A program made the position numbers and the translations under genes. From positions 1-21,606 of IMG/VR virus record IMGVR_UViG_3300047334_000146: a stretch of 21,606 nucleotides of DNA; one strand, written 5' to 3'. A model generated the notes under the pieces. The model worked only from the letters and a program-made list of their open reading frames with translations. It was not told the DNA's origin and did no database searches. Source of the stretch: a virus. Positions 7,827 to 14,932 of the stretch are shown here, piece after piece. Positions within the stretch are counted from its first letter, which is position 1. Every line of letters starts with the position of its first letter.

Positions 7827-9065
7827 TCACCACTCCACGAGCACGAGACCGGGTCCGCCCTGTCCGCCGAGCCCGCTGCCTACGCCGCCTGATCCGCCGG
7901 TTCCCGGCAGGGTCGCGGCATGGCCATTGGCCGCGCCCGCGGAAACCGCGGCCTCCGCGCCAGAGCCGCCATACGCACCGCCGCCGCCGCCGCCGATCCA
8001 GCTGCTGCCGGCCTGGAAGGCCGTGCCGCCGGTCTGCCCGGTCACCAGCAGCCCGGTGCCCGCCCCGGTGCCTCCGGCGCCGCCCGCGCCGCCGACGCCC
8101 GCGCCGCCATTCGCCCCGGCAGCACCGCCGGAAGCCGAGGCCAGGCTGCCGAAACTGGAAGCACCGCCCGCCGTGCCCGCGCCCACGCCGCCGCCACCCA
8201 CGGTCACGGCATAGCTCTGGCCCGGAGTCACGGGATAAAAGCCCTCGGAATAGCCGCCGCCCGCGCCGCCGCCGCCGCCGCCGCCCGATCCCGCGCCGCC
8301 CGCGCCGCCGCCCCCCCAGATTCGCAATTTCACGCTCGTAATGCCCGCGGGCACCGTGAACGCGCCCTGCGACACCGGCGTGAAGGTGGCGAGGTTATGC
8401 GTACCCGGCGTTTGCTGCGGCAGTTTCGTGGCGATGAAGGGCGCCTGCGCCAGCGTCACGATATTGGCCGAGGTCACCGCCGTCTGCCCGGCCGACACCG
8501 TCACGACGTAAAGCCCCGACCAGCCCGCATCCACCGAGGGCGTCTGCTGCGTCCCCGCCCCGCCCGGCGCGCCGGCCTTCAACTGCAGTTGCACCTGCTG
8601 CAGCCGCTGCGTGTTCTGCGAGGCGCCGTTATTCCCCGGTCCGCTATAAGGCTGCGCCGGGTTGGCCGCATTGTAATACGGCAGCACGACCGGGCTTGCA
8701 TCGACTTCCAGCAGCGTCGCCTCGATCAGGTAATTGATCGCTTCCCCCGGCGTGGTCGGCGCGGTCAGCGTGAAACCCGTGCTGGCGAGGTTGATGCCGA
8801 TGCGCAGCAACGGCTCGGAGGGCTCGGCCGCCAGCGATCCGAAAGGCAGCGTGTCCACCACGCCATATTGCGTAATGCTGCCCGGCCCCACGGTCACGGT
8901 CATGGAGGCGGGCGCCGTCGGCGTGCAGGCCAGCCCGTCCGCGACCGTCGAGGTGCCGAGCACGGCCTGCGCCAGATAGCCGAGCGCCACCATGACGTTG
9001 CGCTCGATGTTCAGCACATCCGTGTCCAGCGGTATGCCGCCGGGATAGACAATCTGCCTGTCCAC
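7827..9065 (-). CDS. Glycine-rich tail fibre / adhesin
   Basis: The protein has 412 residues. The start chosen is GTG at 9065 (VDRQIVYPGG...), with GAAAGG 7 nt upstream. An in-frame TTG at 9278 would add a Pro/Ser/Leu-rich leader made of translated 17-bp repeats, which is implausible. Residues 1 to about 190 resemble the attachment part of short phage fibres (PGGIPLDTDVLN..RNVMVALGYLAQ). Around residue 265, FTVPAGITSVKLRIWGGGG begins a Gly-rich domain that continues almost to the end, with long Gly/Ala runs broken by YSEGFYPVTPGQSYAVTVGGGG. Such domains fold as polyglycine sandwiches in phage adhesins and bind receptors. The gene follows the baseplate gpI-like gene after a 209-base gap, the usual position for a receptor-binding fibre. 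The C-terminus is PGLVLVEW. Confidence 0.82.
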   Translation of the reverse strand: MDRQIVYPGGIPLDTDVLNIERNVMVALGYLAQAVLGTSTVADGLACTPTAPASMTVTVGPGSITQYGVVDTLPFGSLAAEPSEPLLRIGINLASTGFTLTAPTTPGEAINYLIEATLLEVDASPVVLPYYNAANPAQPYSGPGNNGASQNTQRLQQVQLQLKAGAPGGAGTQQTPSVDAGWSGLYVVTVSAGQTAVTSANIVTLAQAPFIATKLPQQTPGTHNLATFTPVSQGAFTVPAGITSVKLRIWGGGGAGGAGSGGGGGGGAGGGYSEGFYPVTPGQSYAVTVGGGGVGAGTAGGASSFGSLASASGGAAGANGGAGVGGAGGAGGTGAGTGLLVTGQTGGTAFQAGSSWIGGGGGGAYGGSGAEAAVSAGAANGHAATLPGTGGSGGVGSGLGGQGGPGLVLVEW

Positions 9066-9274
9066 GTCAGAGCCTTTCAGATTTGCCGGATGGGAGGGAA
9101 GGAAGGATGGGAGGGAAGGAAGGATGGGAGGGAAGGAAGGATGGGAGGGAAGGAAGGCCGGGAGGGAAGGAAAGCCGGATGCACGGCCCCTGGGCCTCGC
9201 TGGGGGCAGGGCCTCCAGACCTCCATGAGCTGTGCCCGCCAGGCCCGTGCTTCGCAGCAGGCCGCGGGCCTTCT
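9066..9274 (-). promoter_or_regulatory. Leader region of the fibre gene (209 bases non-coding)
   Basis: This gap separates the baseplate gpI-like gene from the Gly-rich fibre in an operon where most neighbours touch or overlap. It contains five 17-bp polypurine repeats ending 24 bases upstream of the fibre start. It also holds a 7-bp inverted repeat AGGCCCG/CGGGCCT (9241-9247 with 9265-9271), whose loop contains CGTGCTTCGCA (9246-9256), the core of the 24-bp array at 15918-16037 in the other orientation. No convincing -10/-35 pair and no T-run after the inverted repeat are visible, so neither promoter nor terminator can be claimed. Confidence 0.4.
9090..9174. repeat. 17-bp tandem repeat, five copies, polypurine
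   Basis: The unit ATGGGAGGGAAGGAAGG is repeated exactly at 9090-9106, 9107-9123, 9124-9140 and 9141-9157. A degenerate fifth copy lies at 9158-9174. The octamer GCCGGATG flanks both ends (9085-9092 and 9174-9181). The plus strand, which is the template for the phage operon, is almost pure purine, with two GGG runs per unit. The unit length is not a multiple of three, so it is not built as a coding repeat. Confidence 0.95.
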
Positions 9275-9916
9275 TCAATTCGAAATGCGCATCCAGGCCG
9301 TCGTCGCCGCCGGCAATAATCCTGGAATCGCCGTCTGGATCACCGCATCCGAAACCGGATCGTTCTCCATCGTAAGGCTACCATAAACCGGCACGCCGCC
9401 CGTCCCATAGCCTGCAAATTCCGCAATGCCGCCGCCGCTCGGCCGGAACGCGGTGACGAAAACCTGATACGGCAAGCCCAGGCAGCCCCAGCCGCCCCCT
9501 GCGCCATACCCCACCCCGCCGATCGTATAGCCGCCCGTGTCGCTCGTCCGTCCCGGCTCGAAAATCACCGGCGGCCGCCCGGTCAATTCCTGCAGCGCAA
9601 GCGTCAACGCCGCGCGGGTCGCGCGCGGCCGCAACAGTCCGTCCATGATCCGCGCGCGGAACGCATCGTCCTGCTCGTCGGCAAACCGCACGAGCCCGGC
9701 GCCGAAGAAATCCGCGCTGATCAGGTCCAGGAACGTGCCCGTCGCCGTCCTGATCCGGCTCTGTGCGGTCACCGATTGCAGCAGCGTCCAGAACCCCGCG
9801 AAGGACGTGCCCAGTCCCTGCAACAGGCTGGCCAGCACTGGCGCCGTGTCGCCGAACCATCCCGCCGGCAGCATGGCCAGAAGCCGCCGCGCCATATCTC
9901 CCGCATCGCCGATCAT
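9275..9916 (-). CDS. Baseplate wedge protein, gpI/Mu gp48-like
   Basis: The protein has 213 residues; the ATG at 9916 is one base beyond the stop of the gpJ-like gene (TGACATG). It has the layout of phage tail protein I / Mu gp48-type wedge proteins: an N-terminal helical half (MARRLLAMLPAGW...LASLLQGLGTSF), then LDLISADFFGAGLVR...DDAFRARI...LRPRATRAALTLALQELTGRPP at about residues 63-116, then a Gly-rich C-terminal half. These proteins bridge the gpJ ring and the fibres. Being last before the fibre genes fits the standard order J, I, fibre. The Gly/Tyr-rich segment at about 127-145 is looser than usual and may be the fibre-contact part. The name rests on order plus general similarity. Confidence 0.75.
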   Translation of the reverse strand: MIGDAGDMARRLLAMLPAGWFGDTAPVLASLLQGLGTSFAGFWTLLQSVTAQSRIRTATGTFLDLISADFFGAGLVRFADEQDDAFRARIMDGLLRPRATRAALTLALQELTGRPPVIFEPGRTSDTGGYTIGGVGYGAGGGWGCLGLPYQVFVTAFRPSGGGIAEFAGYGTGGVPVYGSLTMENDPVSDAVIQTAIPGLLPAATTAWMRISN

Positions 9917-9917
9917 G

Positions 9918-11039
9918 TCAGGATACCACGACGCTGGCCGGCACGATCACGCCATTCACCGGCGCCGTCAGATCCTGCGCCGCCCCGTTGATCAGCGTGC
10001 TCGTCACGCTCACCACGCTTGCATCGGCCGCGTGCGCCAAGGCATCGATCCTGGAAATCGCCAGCGTGCCCGCAATCGGCAAACCCTGGATCCACGCCAA
10101 TATGGCCTGTTGCGCGCTCGCCGCCACCGCCGCGTGCGTCAATGGATTGGACGTCTCCAGCACGACCGTTACCGAAGCCTGCACCACCGCCGGCCCCTGC
10201 ACCGCGAAAACCGCGCCGATCGGCCGCACGGCATCCACCGCACCCTGCACCGCCGAAAGCAGCGCGGTCCCCGGCGATCCCGTGCCATTATCCGCCACGA
10301 CCAGAAAACCGCCCGGCGTCGCATTCAACGCGGCATCGACATTCTCGATCACCGTCGTGCGCAGACCCTGCTGCACCGCCTCGACGGCATCCAGGATCGC
10401 CGTCACCGTCGCCAGCGACCGGCTGTTGATATAAAGCTGGAACCGCGCGCGGAAGGCCGCATCCGGCTCCGCGCTCACCCCGCCGGTGAAAGGCGCCGCA
10501 TTGCTCACCGTATCCACGCCGGGAATGGGTGAGGCCAGCAACCCGACCGTGCCGGCCTGCACGTTCCCCGCCGGTCCCACGGTCGTGCACTGCACCGGCA
10601 CCGCAACGCTCGCCTGCTGCGCCGCCAGCATGTACCCGCCGGCCCCGTTCCAGGCCGGATTGGTATCGTCCTCGATCACGGCGAAGCTCAGCGAGCCGTC
10701 GCTCGTCAGCACCGTGCAACCCACCGGCACCACGCAGCTCAATCCCACCGTGCTGCGCGCAAACGTCACCGCGCCCGCCGCCGCCGCCCCCGGCAACCGC
10801 ACGAACGAAAAATCCGCCATCCAGCTATCGAGGTCGGGCCCCGTGCTGGTCGCCGCCCGCGTGCTCGCCAGCACCTGCAGGATCAACCATTGCAGCCACA
10901 GCGCAACGGAAGCGCAGGATTCCAGCAGCGCCCGCAACACGCTGCCGACGGTCAGGTCGATCAGCTGCGTGGCAGTGCCCTGCACGCCCGCCGCCATCTG
11001 CTCCACCAGCCCGGAAAACGTCAGAACGGGAAGCTGCAT
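9918..11039 (-). CDS. Baseplate J-like protein
   Basis: The protein has 373 residues from the ATG at 11039, one base after the stop of the gp25-like gene, again in a TGACATG junction. A GTG three codons upstream (11048) is possible but has no Shine-Dalgarno. The baseplate-J hallmarks are a first helical part (TATQLIDLTVGSVLRALLESCASVALWLQWLILQVL), the segment GPDLDSWMADFSFVRLPGAAAAGAVTF, a middle domain with GNVQAGTV, and PFTGGVSAEPDAAFRARF around residues 180-205. The C-terminal domain ends with PVNGVIVPASVVVS. In contractile phages this protein forms the wedge ring around the hub. Strong neighbour support comes from the gp25-like gene before and the gpI-like gene after. Confidence 0.9.
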   Translation of the reverse strand: MQLPVLTFSGLVEQMAAGVQGTATQLIDLTVGSVLRALLESCASVALWLQWLILQVLASTRAATSTGPDLDSWMADFSFVRLPGAAAAGAVTFARSTVGLSCVVPVGCTVLTSDGSLSFAVIEDDTNPAWNGAGGYMLAAQQASVAVPVQCTTVGPAGNVQAGTVGLLASPIPGVDTVSNAAPFTGGVSAEPDAAFRARFQLYINSRSLATVTAILDAVEAVQQGLRTTVIENVDAALNATPGGFLVVADNGTGSPGTALLSAVQGAVDAVRPIGAVFAVQGPAVVQASVTVVLETSNPLTHAAVAASAQQAILAWIQGLPIAGTLAISRIDALAHAADASVVSVTSTLINGAAQDLTAPVNGVIVPASVVVS

Positions 11040-11040
11040 G

Positions 11041-11409
11041 TCAGACACTCACGGAGAATGTCAGCGTCTGCGTCTCGGCCGACGCCGCATCGCTATAGGC
11101 GATCGCCACGAACACGCTGCCATCGGGCTGGGCGCTCGTCGTCACCTGGGGTTCCGGCTGGTGCGCCACCGCGGCCTCGGCATAAAGCTGTCCGCGTATC
11201 GCGCCCTCGATGGCGCGCGGCTGCGCCACCTGGCCCACGAACTGCCCCAATCCGCCGCCATAGTCCGGCTGCCAGGTGTAATCCTCCAGATTGGTCAGCA
11301 GCCGCCGCAGCACCCGCTGCTGCCCCAGCACCGGCCCGTCCGCCAGGCTCAGATCGCCCGCCGGCGTCACTGACAGATCGCCGCTCCAAACCAGGCTCGC
11401 ATCCGGCAT
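11041..11409 (-). CDS. Baseplate wedge protein, gp25/gpW-like
   Basis: The protein has 122 residues from the ATG at 11409, which has an excellent Shine-Dalgarno (AAGGAG, 6-nt spacing). A TTG five codons upstream was rejected. The core QQRVLRRLLTNLEDYTWQPDYGGGLGQFVG followed by AIEGAIRGQLYAEAAV matches the gp25-like fold: an R-R-L-L helix, aromatic Y-x-W-x-P-x-Y-G-G-G-L, then a helix. In T4 and P2 this small protein joins the wedge to the sheath's first ring and nucleates sheath assembly. The C-terminal strand part is ordinary. It lies between the spike gene (11-nt gap) and the gpJ-like gene. Confidence 0.85.
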   Translation of the reverse strand: MPDASLVWSGDLSVTPAGDLSLADGPVLGQQRVLRRLLTNLEDYTWQPDYGGGLGQFVGQVAQPRAIEGAIRGQLYAEAAVAHQPEPQVTTSAQPDGSVFVAIAYSDAASAETQTLTFSVSV

Positions 11410-11420
11410 GCGACACTCCT

Positions 11421-11945
11421 TCAATCCGTAGGGGAAGGCGGGGTAGTGCCCGGCGGATGCACGTGCTCGTTGTAATGCCCGCGCAGTTGCGCCATCGATC
11501 CGTGCTGGTCGAACACGTTGCCGCTCACATGCAGGTCACCCGTATGCGTCCAGCTCGCGGCGTTGCTTTCGATCGACCCGTCATGACGCAGTTTCAGGAA
11601 ACTGCCCGTGCTGTGCTGCAGCCATAGCTCACCGGCAGGCGCGTTGGGCGGCGGGGCGGCGTTCGACCACAACCGTCCCACGATCACACCCTGCTCGGCA
11701 TCGCCGTCCTGCCAGATCACCACGACCTGATCGCCCGGCATGGGCGCGCAGGCCAATCCCCAGCCATTGCCCACCCATGGGCTCGCCACCGGCAGCCAGC
11801 CCGACAGCACCGCTTCCGGCTGCACCGTCACCCGCGCGGTGAAGGTCGCCGGATCGACCGACGTCACGACCGCGATGCGCGGATGCGCCCAGCCCTGGTC
11901 CAGCTGCGACGCCTGGCCGCGCACCAGGTTCAGGAAACTGTCCAC
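11421..11945 (-). CDS. Baseplate spike, gpV/Mu gp45-like
   Basis: The protein has 174 residues from a GTG at 11945, within the end of the gpD-like gene (16-nt overlap). The start is fixed by GAGGAG 6 nt upstream. The N-terminal OB-like part contains the typical spike sequence: VTSVDPATFTARVTVQPE, WLPVASPWVGNGWGL, PMPGDQVVVIWQDGD and GVIVGRLWSNAAPPP. A short beta-helix region GDLHVSGNVFDQHGSM follows. The C-terminus contains YNEHVHPPGT; the H-x-H resembles the metal-binding apex of P2 gpV, whose tip holds an iron ion. The protein should be the membrane-piercing spike under the hub. Confidence 0.88.
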   Translation of the reverse strand: MDSFLNLVRGQASQLDQGWAHPRIAVVTSVDPATFTARVTVQPEAVLSGWLPVASPWVGNGWGLACAPMPGDQVVVIWQDGDAEQGVIVGRLWSNAAPPPNAPAGELWLQHSTGSFLKLRHDGSIESNAASWTHTGDLHVSGNVFDQHGSMAQLRGHYNEHVHPPGTTPPSPTD

Positions 11946-12931
11946 GGCACGCTCCTCGCATCCACGCTCTGCACGAAGCCGTGCCGCACCGAAAGCCGCC
12001 GCTCCACCGCGCAGACGCTATAGATGCCGTCGAAATCCGTGCCCGTGCCGGCCAGCGCGATCGTCATGCGCGGAAACATGAAAAGATCGCCCGGCATGTC
12101 GATATCGAGCCGCCGCTCATGCCCGGAAATCTGCCCCACCAGCTGCGCCGCCAGCGCCTGCGCATCGCCCGCGGAAAGATTCGGCCGCACCACCGTCCGC
12201 GTCACGCCGCCGCTGCCGCTCGATGCGGTCTGCGTCACCGCGCTCTGCGCCACGCAATCCCAGCTCTTCACCGCCACCGTCACGCCGGCCGCGATATCCA
12301 GCGCATGGTGCATGTGCAGGCGCACGCAATCGCCTGGCGTGATCGTCAGCGCCGGCACGGGCGGGGCAGGGGGCTGAAAATTCAGCGTCTGCCCGCTCAC
12401 CCACACATCGTAATTCTCCAGCTGCGCCAGCCAGCACAGCAAATCCCATTGCGTGGTCGCCCGCGCATGCTGCGTCAGCGCCGTGCGCGTGCGCCCGGTC
12501 TGATAATACCGCCCCACCAGGTCCTGCGTCGGCGTCACCGCCGCTGCCAAACCCTGCCGTCCCGCCAGCAAGGTCGCGATCTCGCTTGCCGTCTGGTTCT
12601 CGAAACTCTCCTCGATCTGCGCCGCCACGAACAGCGCGGCCAGATCGCGCCCCGCCACCCGCACCTCGCCGCGTATCGGATCGATCGACACGCTGTCCGC
12701 ATTGCCGGTCACCAGGCTGGCGCTTGCCCCGCCCATGGTCACCTGCACCTCGGTCAACAGCGGCACGGCCGACCACGCGGCGGCGCCGGAGCCATCCAGC
12801 GCGGCCGTCACGCTGAACCGGTCCGCGCCCAGAAAGCTGTTGGCCTGCACCTCCACGGCCGTCACGCCACTGGCCGCCACGCCATTGATCAGCACCACCG
12901 GCAGAGGCTGGCGCGTCTCACGGCCCAACAT
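11930..12931 (-). CDS. Baseplate hub protein, gpD-like (late control D family)
   Basis: The protein has 333 residues from the ATG at 12931 (CAGGGAAG upstream), overlapping the end of the LysM gene by 14 nt. The order gpX-like, gpD-like, gpV-like is that of P2-type baseplates. Features typical of gpD/gp27-type hubs are an N-terminal beta part with D-R-F near residue 38, EVRVAGRDLAALF (about 88-100), a helical stretch FENQTASEIATLLAGR, the aromatic segment TQWDLLCWLAQLENYDVWVSGQTLNF (about 160-185), and a C-terminal beta domain with H-E-R-R-L-D-I-D-M-P-G-D. It would form the trimeric hub at the tail tube end that holds the spike. Confidence 0.85.
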   Translation of the reverse strand: MLGRETRQPLPVVLINGVAASGVTAVEVQANSFLGADRFSVTAALDGSGAAAWSAVPLLTEVQVTMGGASASLVTGNADSVSIDPIRGEVRVAGRDLAALFVAAQIEESFENQTASEIATLLAGRQGLAAAVTPTQDLVGRYYQTGRTRTALTQHARATTQWDLLCWLAQLENYDVWVSGQTLNFQPPAPPVPALTITPGDCVRLHMHHALDIAAGVTVAVKSWDCVAQSAVTQTASSGSGGVTRTVVRPNLSAGDAQALAAQLVGQISGHERRLDIDMPGDLFMFPRMTIALAGTGTDFDGIYSVCAVERRLSVRHGFVQSVDARSVPWTVS

Positions 12932-13094
12932 TGGCGCTTCCCTGCGCCGGTGGCAGCACCAGCGTCACCAGCCCGCTCAGCCACGGATCATTCAGCTCGT
13001 TGAGCGTCGCGATGCTCTGCCATTGCGACGCGTCGCCCAGATGACGGCACGCAATATCGAACAGCGTCCCGCCGCATACGGTGAGCGTCTGCAT
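12918..13094 (-). CDS. LysM-domain tail protein, gpX-like
   Basis: The protein has 58 residues from the ATG at 13094, which shares its A with the stop TGA of the upstream gene (TGATG coupling). Nearly the whole protein is one LysM-like domain: GGTLFDIACRHLGDASQWQSIATLNELNDP, then LVTLVLPP. P2 gpX and equivalents in other contractile tails are single LysM proteins that sit at the tube/hub junction, so the role is probably structural rather than cell-wall hydrolysis. The position, just before the gpD-like gene, is canonical. Confidence 0.85.
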   Translation of the reverse strand: MQTLTVCGGTLFDIACRHLGDASQWQSIATLNELNDPWLSGLVTLVLPPAQGSANVGP

Positions 13095-13774
13095 CAGAAC
13101 CCCGCATTGTCGAAATTCGCCGCCGCCCGCCCGGCATATCCTGCAGCGGCGGTCAGCGCCGCGAGCGAGCCGGAGGCCGAGACCAGGTCCGGCAGCTCGG
13201 CCGCCCCCATGCCCGCATCCGCCTCCGCCACCGCGGCCGCGATCGCGCTGCCCGCGCCCAGCAGCGCGCTCTGCGCCGCCGCAAATGCCTGGCTGCCGCC
13301 CGCCGTGGCGCCTGCCGCGTTCACCGCCGTGAGCGCCGCCGCGATCCCCGGGGCCGCGCCCGCCAGCCCGAGATCGGCCACCACATCGGCCAGCGCATTC
13401 ACCACCGGGGCCGCCAGCCCGGGCACCTGCGTTCCGACCAGCACCGTGCAGGCGATCTGATACGGAATCCACCAGCTGTTGCAGAATTCCAGCTTCAGCT
13501 CGCAGACCACGACGCTCGCCGCGAACACATCCCAGGAAAGCGCCACCGCGCGCCCGGCCACGCGCAACGCATCGAGCGTCCGCGCCCTGTCCGCGGCATC
13601 GCTGCCGGAAAGGATGCCGTGCCACGCGATCACATCGTCATCCGGCCCCATGGCGTCGATCACCCGCGCGCCGCCCGGCAGGCGGTGCACGGCCAGCGCC
13701 TGCGCGCCGCCGAAACGAATGCGCGCCGACACCTCGAAACCATCCAGGAACACGCCGCCCAGCCACACGCCCAT
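13094..13774 (-). CDS. Baseplate hub/tail initiator protein, Mu gpN (DNA circulation protein N-terminus)-like
   Basis: The protein has 226 residues; the ATG at 13774 has GGAGG at 7 nt, and the upstream stop lies 3 nt before it. The first 110 residues fit the N-terminal domain of phage DNA-circulation/gpN proteins: FLDGFEVSARIRFGGAQALAVHRLPGGARVIDAMGPDDDVIAWHGILSG, then DRARTLDALRVAGRAVALSWDVF and a hydrophobic beta stretch SVVVCELKLEF. Despite the old name, these proteins act in tail-tip or baseplate assembly in Mu-like phages. The C-terminal half (115-226) is almost all Ala/Gly/Val/Leu and probably helical. Order between the tape-measure slot and the LysM gene agrees with Mu-type clusters. 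Confidence 0.75.
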   Translation of the reverse strand: MGVWLGGVFLDGFEVSARIRFGGAQALAVHRLPGGARVIDAMGPDDDVIAWHGILSGSDAADRARTLDALRVAGRAVALSWDVFAASVVVCELKLEFCNSWWIPYQIACTVLVGTQVPGLAAPVVNALADVVADLGLAGAAPGIAAALTAVNAAGATAGGSQAFAAAQSALLGAGSAIAAAVAEADAGMGAAELPDLVSASGSLAALTAAAGYAGRAAANFDNAGF

Positions 13775-13777
13775 CGG

Positions 13778-14890
13778 TCAGCCTCCGATCATGGCGCCGG
13801 CCGGAAACACCCCGCGCCTTGGGTCGAAAGCGGCGTTCCCGCTTGCCGGCCGCCCCGCTTCCGCCGCCAGCGTTCGTGCCATCCAGCGCCCCAGCAACGT
13901 CCCATCCAGGTACACGTCGCCCTCCATCGGCCCGGCCGCCGCGGCCGCGGCCGCAGGTGGCGCGGGGCTACCCGGCGCGGCCACAGCCTCCGCCCGCTCC
14001 ACGATCCGCGCGTCGGTCACCCCGCCCGCGCCATCCCGCGCCGGCGCTGCCCGCCCGCCTTGGGCGCCCGCCTCCGAGGCAGCCGGCGCCCATGGCAAAC
14101 CGAGCCTGCTTCCCGCTCCGCCGCCAGGCCGCCCCGGCCCCGCTGCCGCAGGCGCCACTGCCCCCGGTGTCGACAGCCCAGCTGCCGTCACATACGGCGC
14201 CACCTGCCCCAAACCGGCTGCCACGCCCGCCGCGCCCGGCCATCCCGGCAGGGCCCGGCCAGCCGGCACCGGGGCCACCGTCGCGGCGCCAGGGGCTGCG
14301 CTCTTCCCGGCGTCCGCGCCGTAAGCCATCCCACGTCCCGGCGCCGCGCCTATCCGGGTCCCGGCCTTCGGCACGCCGTCTCGGGCGGTTCTGCCGCCCG
14401 GCGCCGCATCGCGCGGCGCAGCCGCCGGCGCGGTCCCAGCCTGCGCCGTAAACCCGCCAGCGCGATCGTCATGGAGCCGCAGCTTCACGCGCCCCGCCGG
14501 CGCGGCCTGCGCCACCCCAGCCGTCTTCTGCTCCTGCCGTGGCGCGACCTCGGGCCCGGGCGCGGGCACCGCCCGCGTTCCGCCAGGCCCTGCCCCTGCC
14601 ACCGCCGCGCTCTTCCCGGCCTCCGCGCCGTAAGCCATCCCACGTCGCGGCGCCTCCACCGGCGCGTCCCGGTGGCGCGCCGAAGCCGGCCCGGCCTCCT
14701 GGCGCTGCGGCGCCGCGGTCACCGCCCGCTCCGCGGCTGCCATCAGCCGCGCCAGCCCGGCATCATCCACCCGTGCGCCCAGCCAGGCCGACCGCCCGGC
14801 ATCCACCAGCCGGAAAACCCCCAGCCGGCGCGCCAGCGCCGCCGCCCCGTCTGCCGCCCCGTCTGCCGCCCCGTCTGCCGCGTCGCGCAT
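13778..14890 (-). CDS. Ala/Gly/Pro-rich protein in the tape-measure position
   Basis: The protein has 370 residues from the ATG at 14890 (GGAG 8 nt upstream). A GTG at 14899 with GGGGA six nt upstream is an equally possible start. The slot between the chaperone frameshift pair and the gpN-like gene is normally that of the tape measure protein. The sequence is unusual: roughly half is Ala, Gly or Pro, with few large hydrophobics and no long coiled coil. Near the N-terminus is a DGAA x3 repeat, and the motif GMAYGA[ED]AGKSA occurs twice. The last ~45 residues look conserved and folded (GDVYLDGTLLGRWMARTLAAEA...AFDPRRGVFP), like the C-terminal cap of alphaproteobacterial tape-measure-type proteins. 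At about 1.5 A per residue it would specify a tail near 55 nm. The function is positional inference. Confidence 0.6.
   Translation of the reverse strand: MRDAADGAADGAADGAAALARRLGVFRLVDAGRSAWLGARVDDAGLARLMAAAERAVTAAPQRQEAGPASARHRDAPVEAPRRGMAYGAEAGKSAAVAGAGPGGTRAVPAPGPEVAPRQEQKTAGVAQAAPAGRVKLRLHDDRAGGFTAQAGTAPAAAPRDAAPGGRTARDGVPKAGTRIGAAPGRGMAYGADAGKSAAPGAATVAPVPAGRALPGWPGAAGVAAGLGQVAPYVTAAGLSTPGAVAPAAAGPGRPGGGAGSRLGLPWAPAASEAGAQGGRAAPARDGAGGVTDARIVERAEAVAAPGSPAPPAAAAAAAGPMEGDVYLDGTLLGRWMARTLAAEAGRPASGNAAFDPRRGVFPAGAMIGG
14298..14345. repeat. 48-bp direct repeat, copy A, inside the tape-measure-slot gene
   Basis: This segment matches 14607-14654 at 46 of 48 bases by eye, in the same orientation. 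The offset is 309 bp, exactly 103 codons. Both copies encode RGMAYGA[D/E]AGKSA in the gene's reading frame. Confidence 0.9.
14607..14654. repeat. 48-bp direct repeat, copy B, inside the tape-measure-slot gene
   Basis: This is the partner of 14298-14345 and differs at two positions. In this copy the flanking residues are EAPR before and AVAGAG after, against AAPG and APGAAT in the other, so similarity drops sharply outside the 48 bp. Confidence 0.9.
14845..14880. repeat. 12-bp tandem repeat, three copies
   Basis: The unit CCCCGTCTGCCG occurs three times without change and encodes the repeated DGAA near the N-terminus of the tape-measure-slot protein. The unit is a multiple of three, so copy-number change would keep the frame. 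Confidence 0.9.
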
Positions 14891-14932
14891 GCCACTCACT
14901 CCGCTTCCCCAGGGCGCCGCGTCGCGCCCACC

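Noticed and set aside
9241-9271. Intrinsic terminator after the gpI-like gene
   Set aside because: There is a 7-bp inverted repeat but a 17-base loop and no following T-run on the transcribed strand.
9066-9278. N-terminal extension of the Gly-rich fibre from a TTG at 9278
   Set aside because: The extension is Pro/Ser/Leu low-complexity sequence made by reading the 17-bp repeats in rotating frames, and the GTG at 9065 has a proper Shine-Dalgarno and a fibre-like N-terminus.
12918-13625. 235-codon frame containing the LysM protein
   Set aside because: All but the last 58 residues are a Gly/Arg-rich shadow of the gpN-like gene; the real start is the coupled ATG at 13094.
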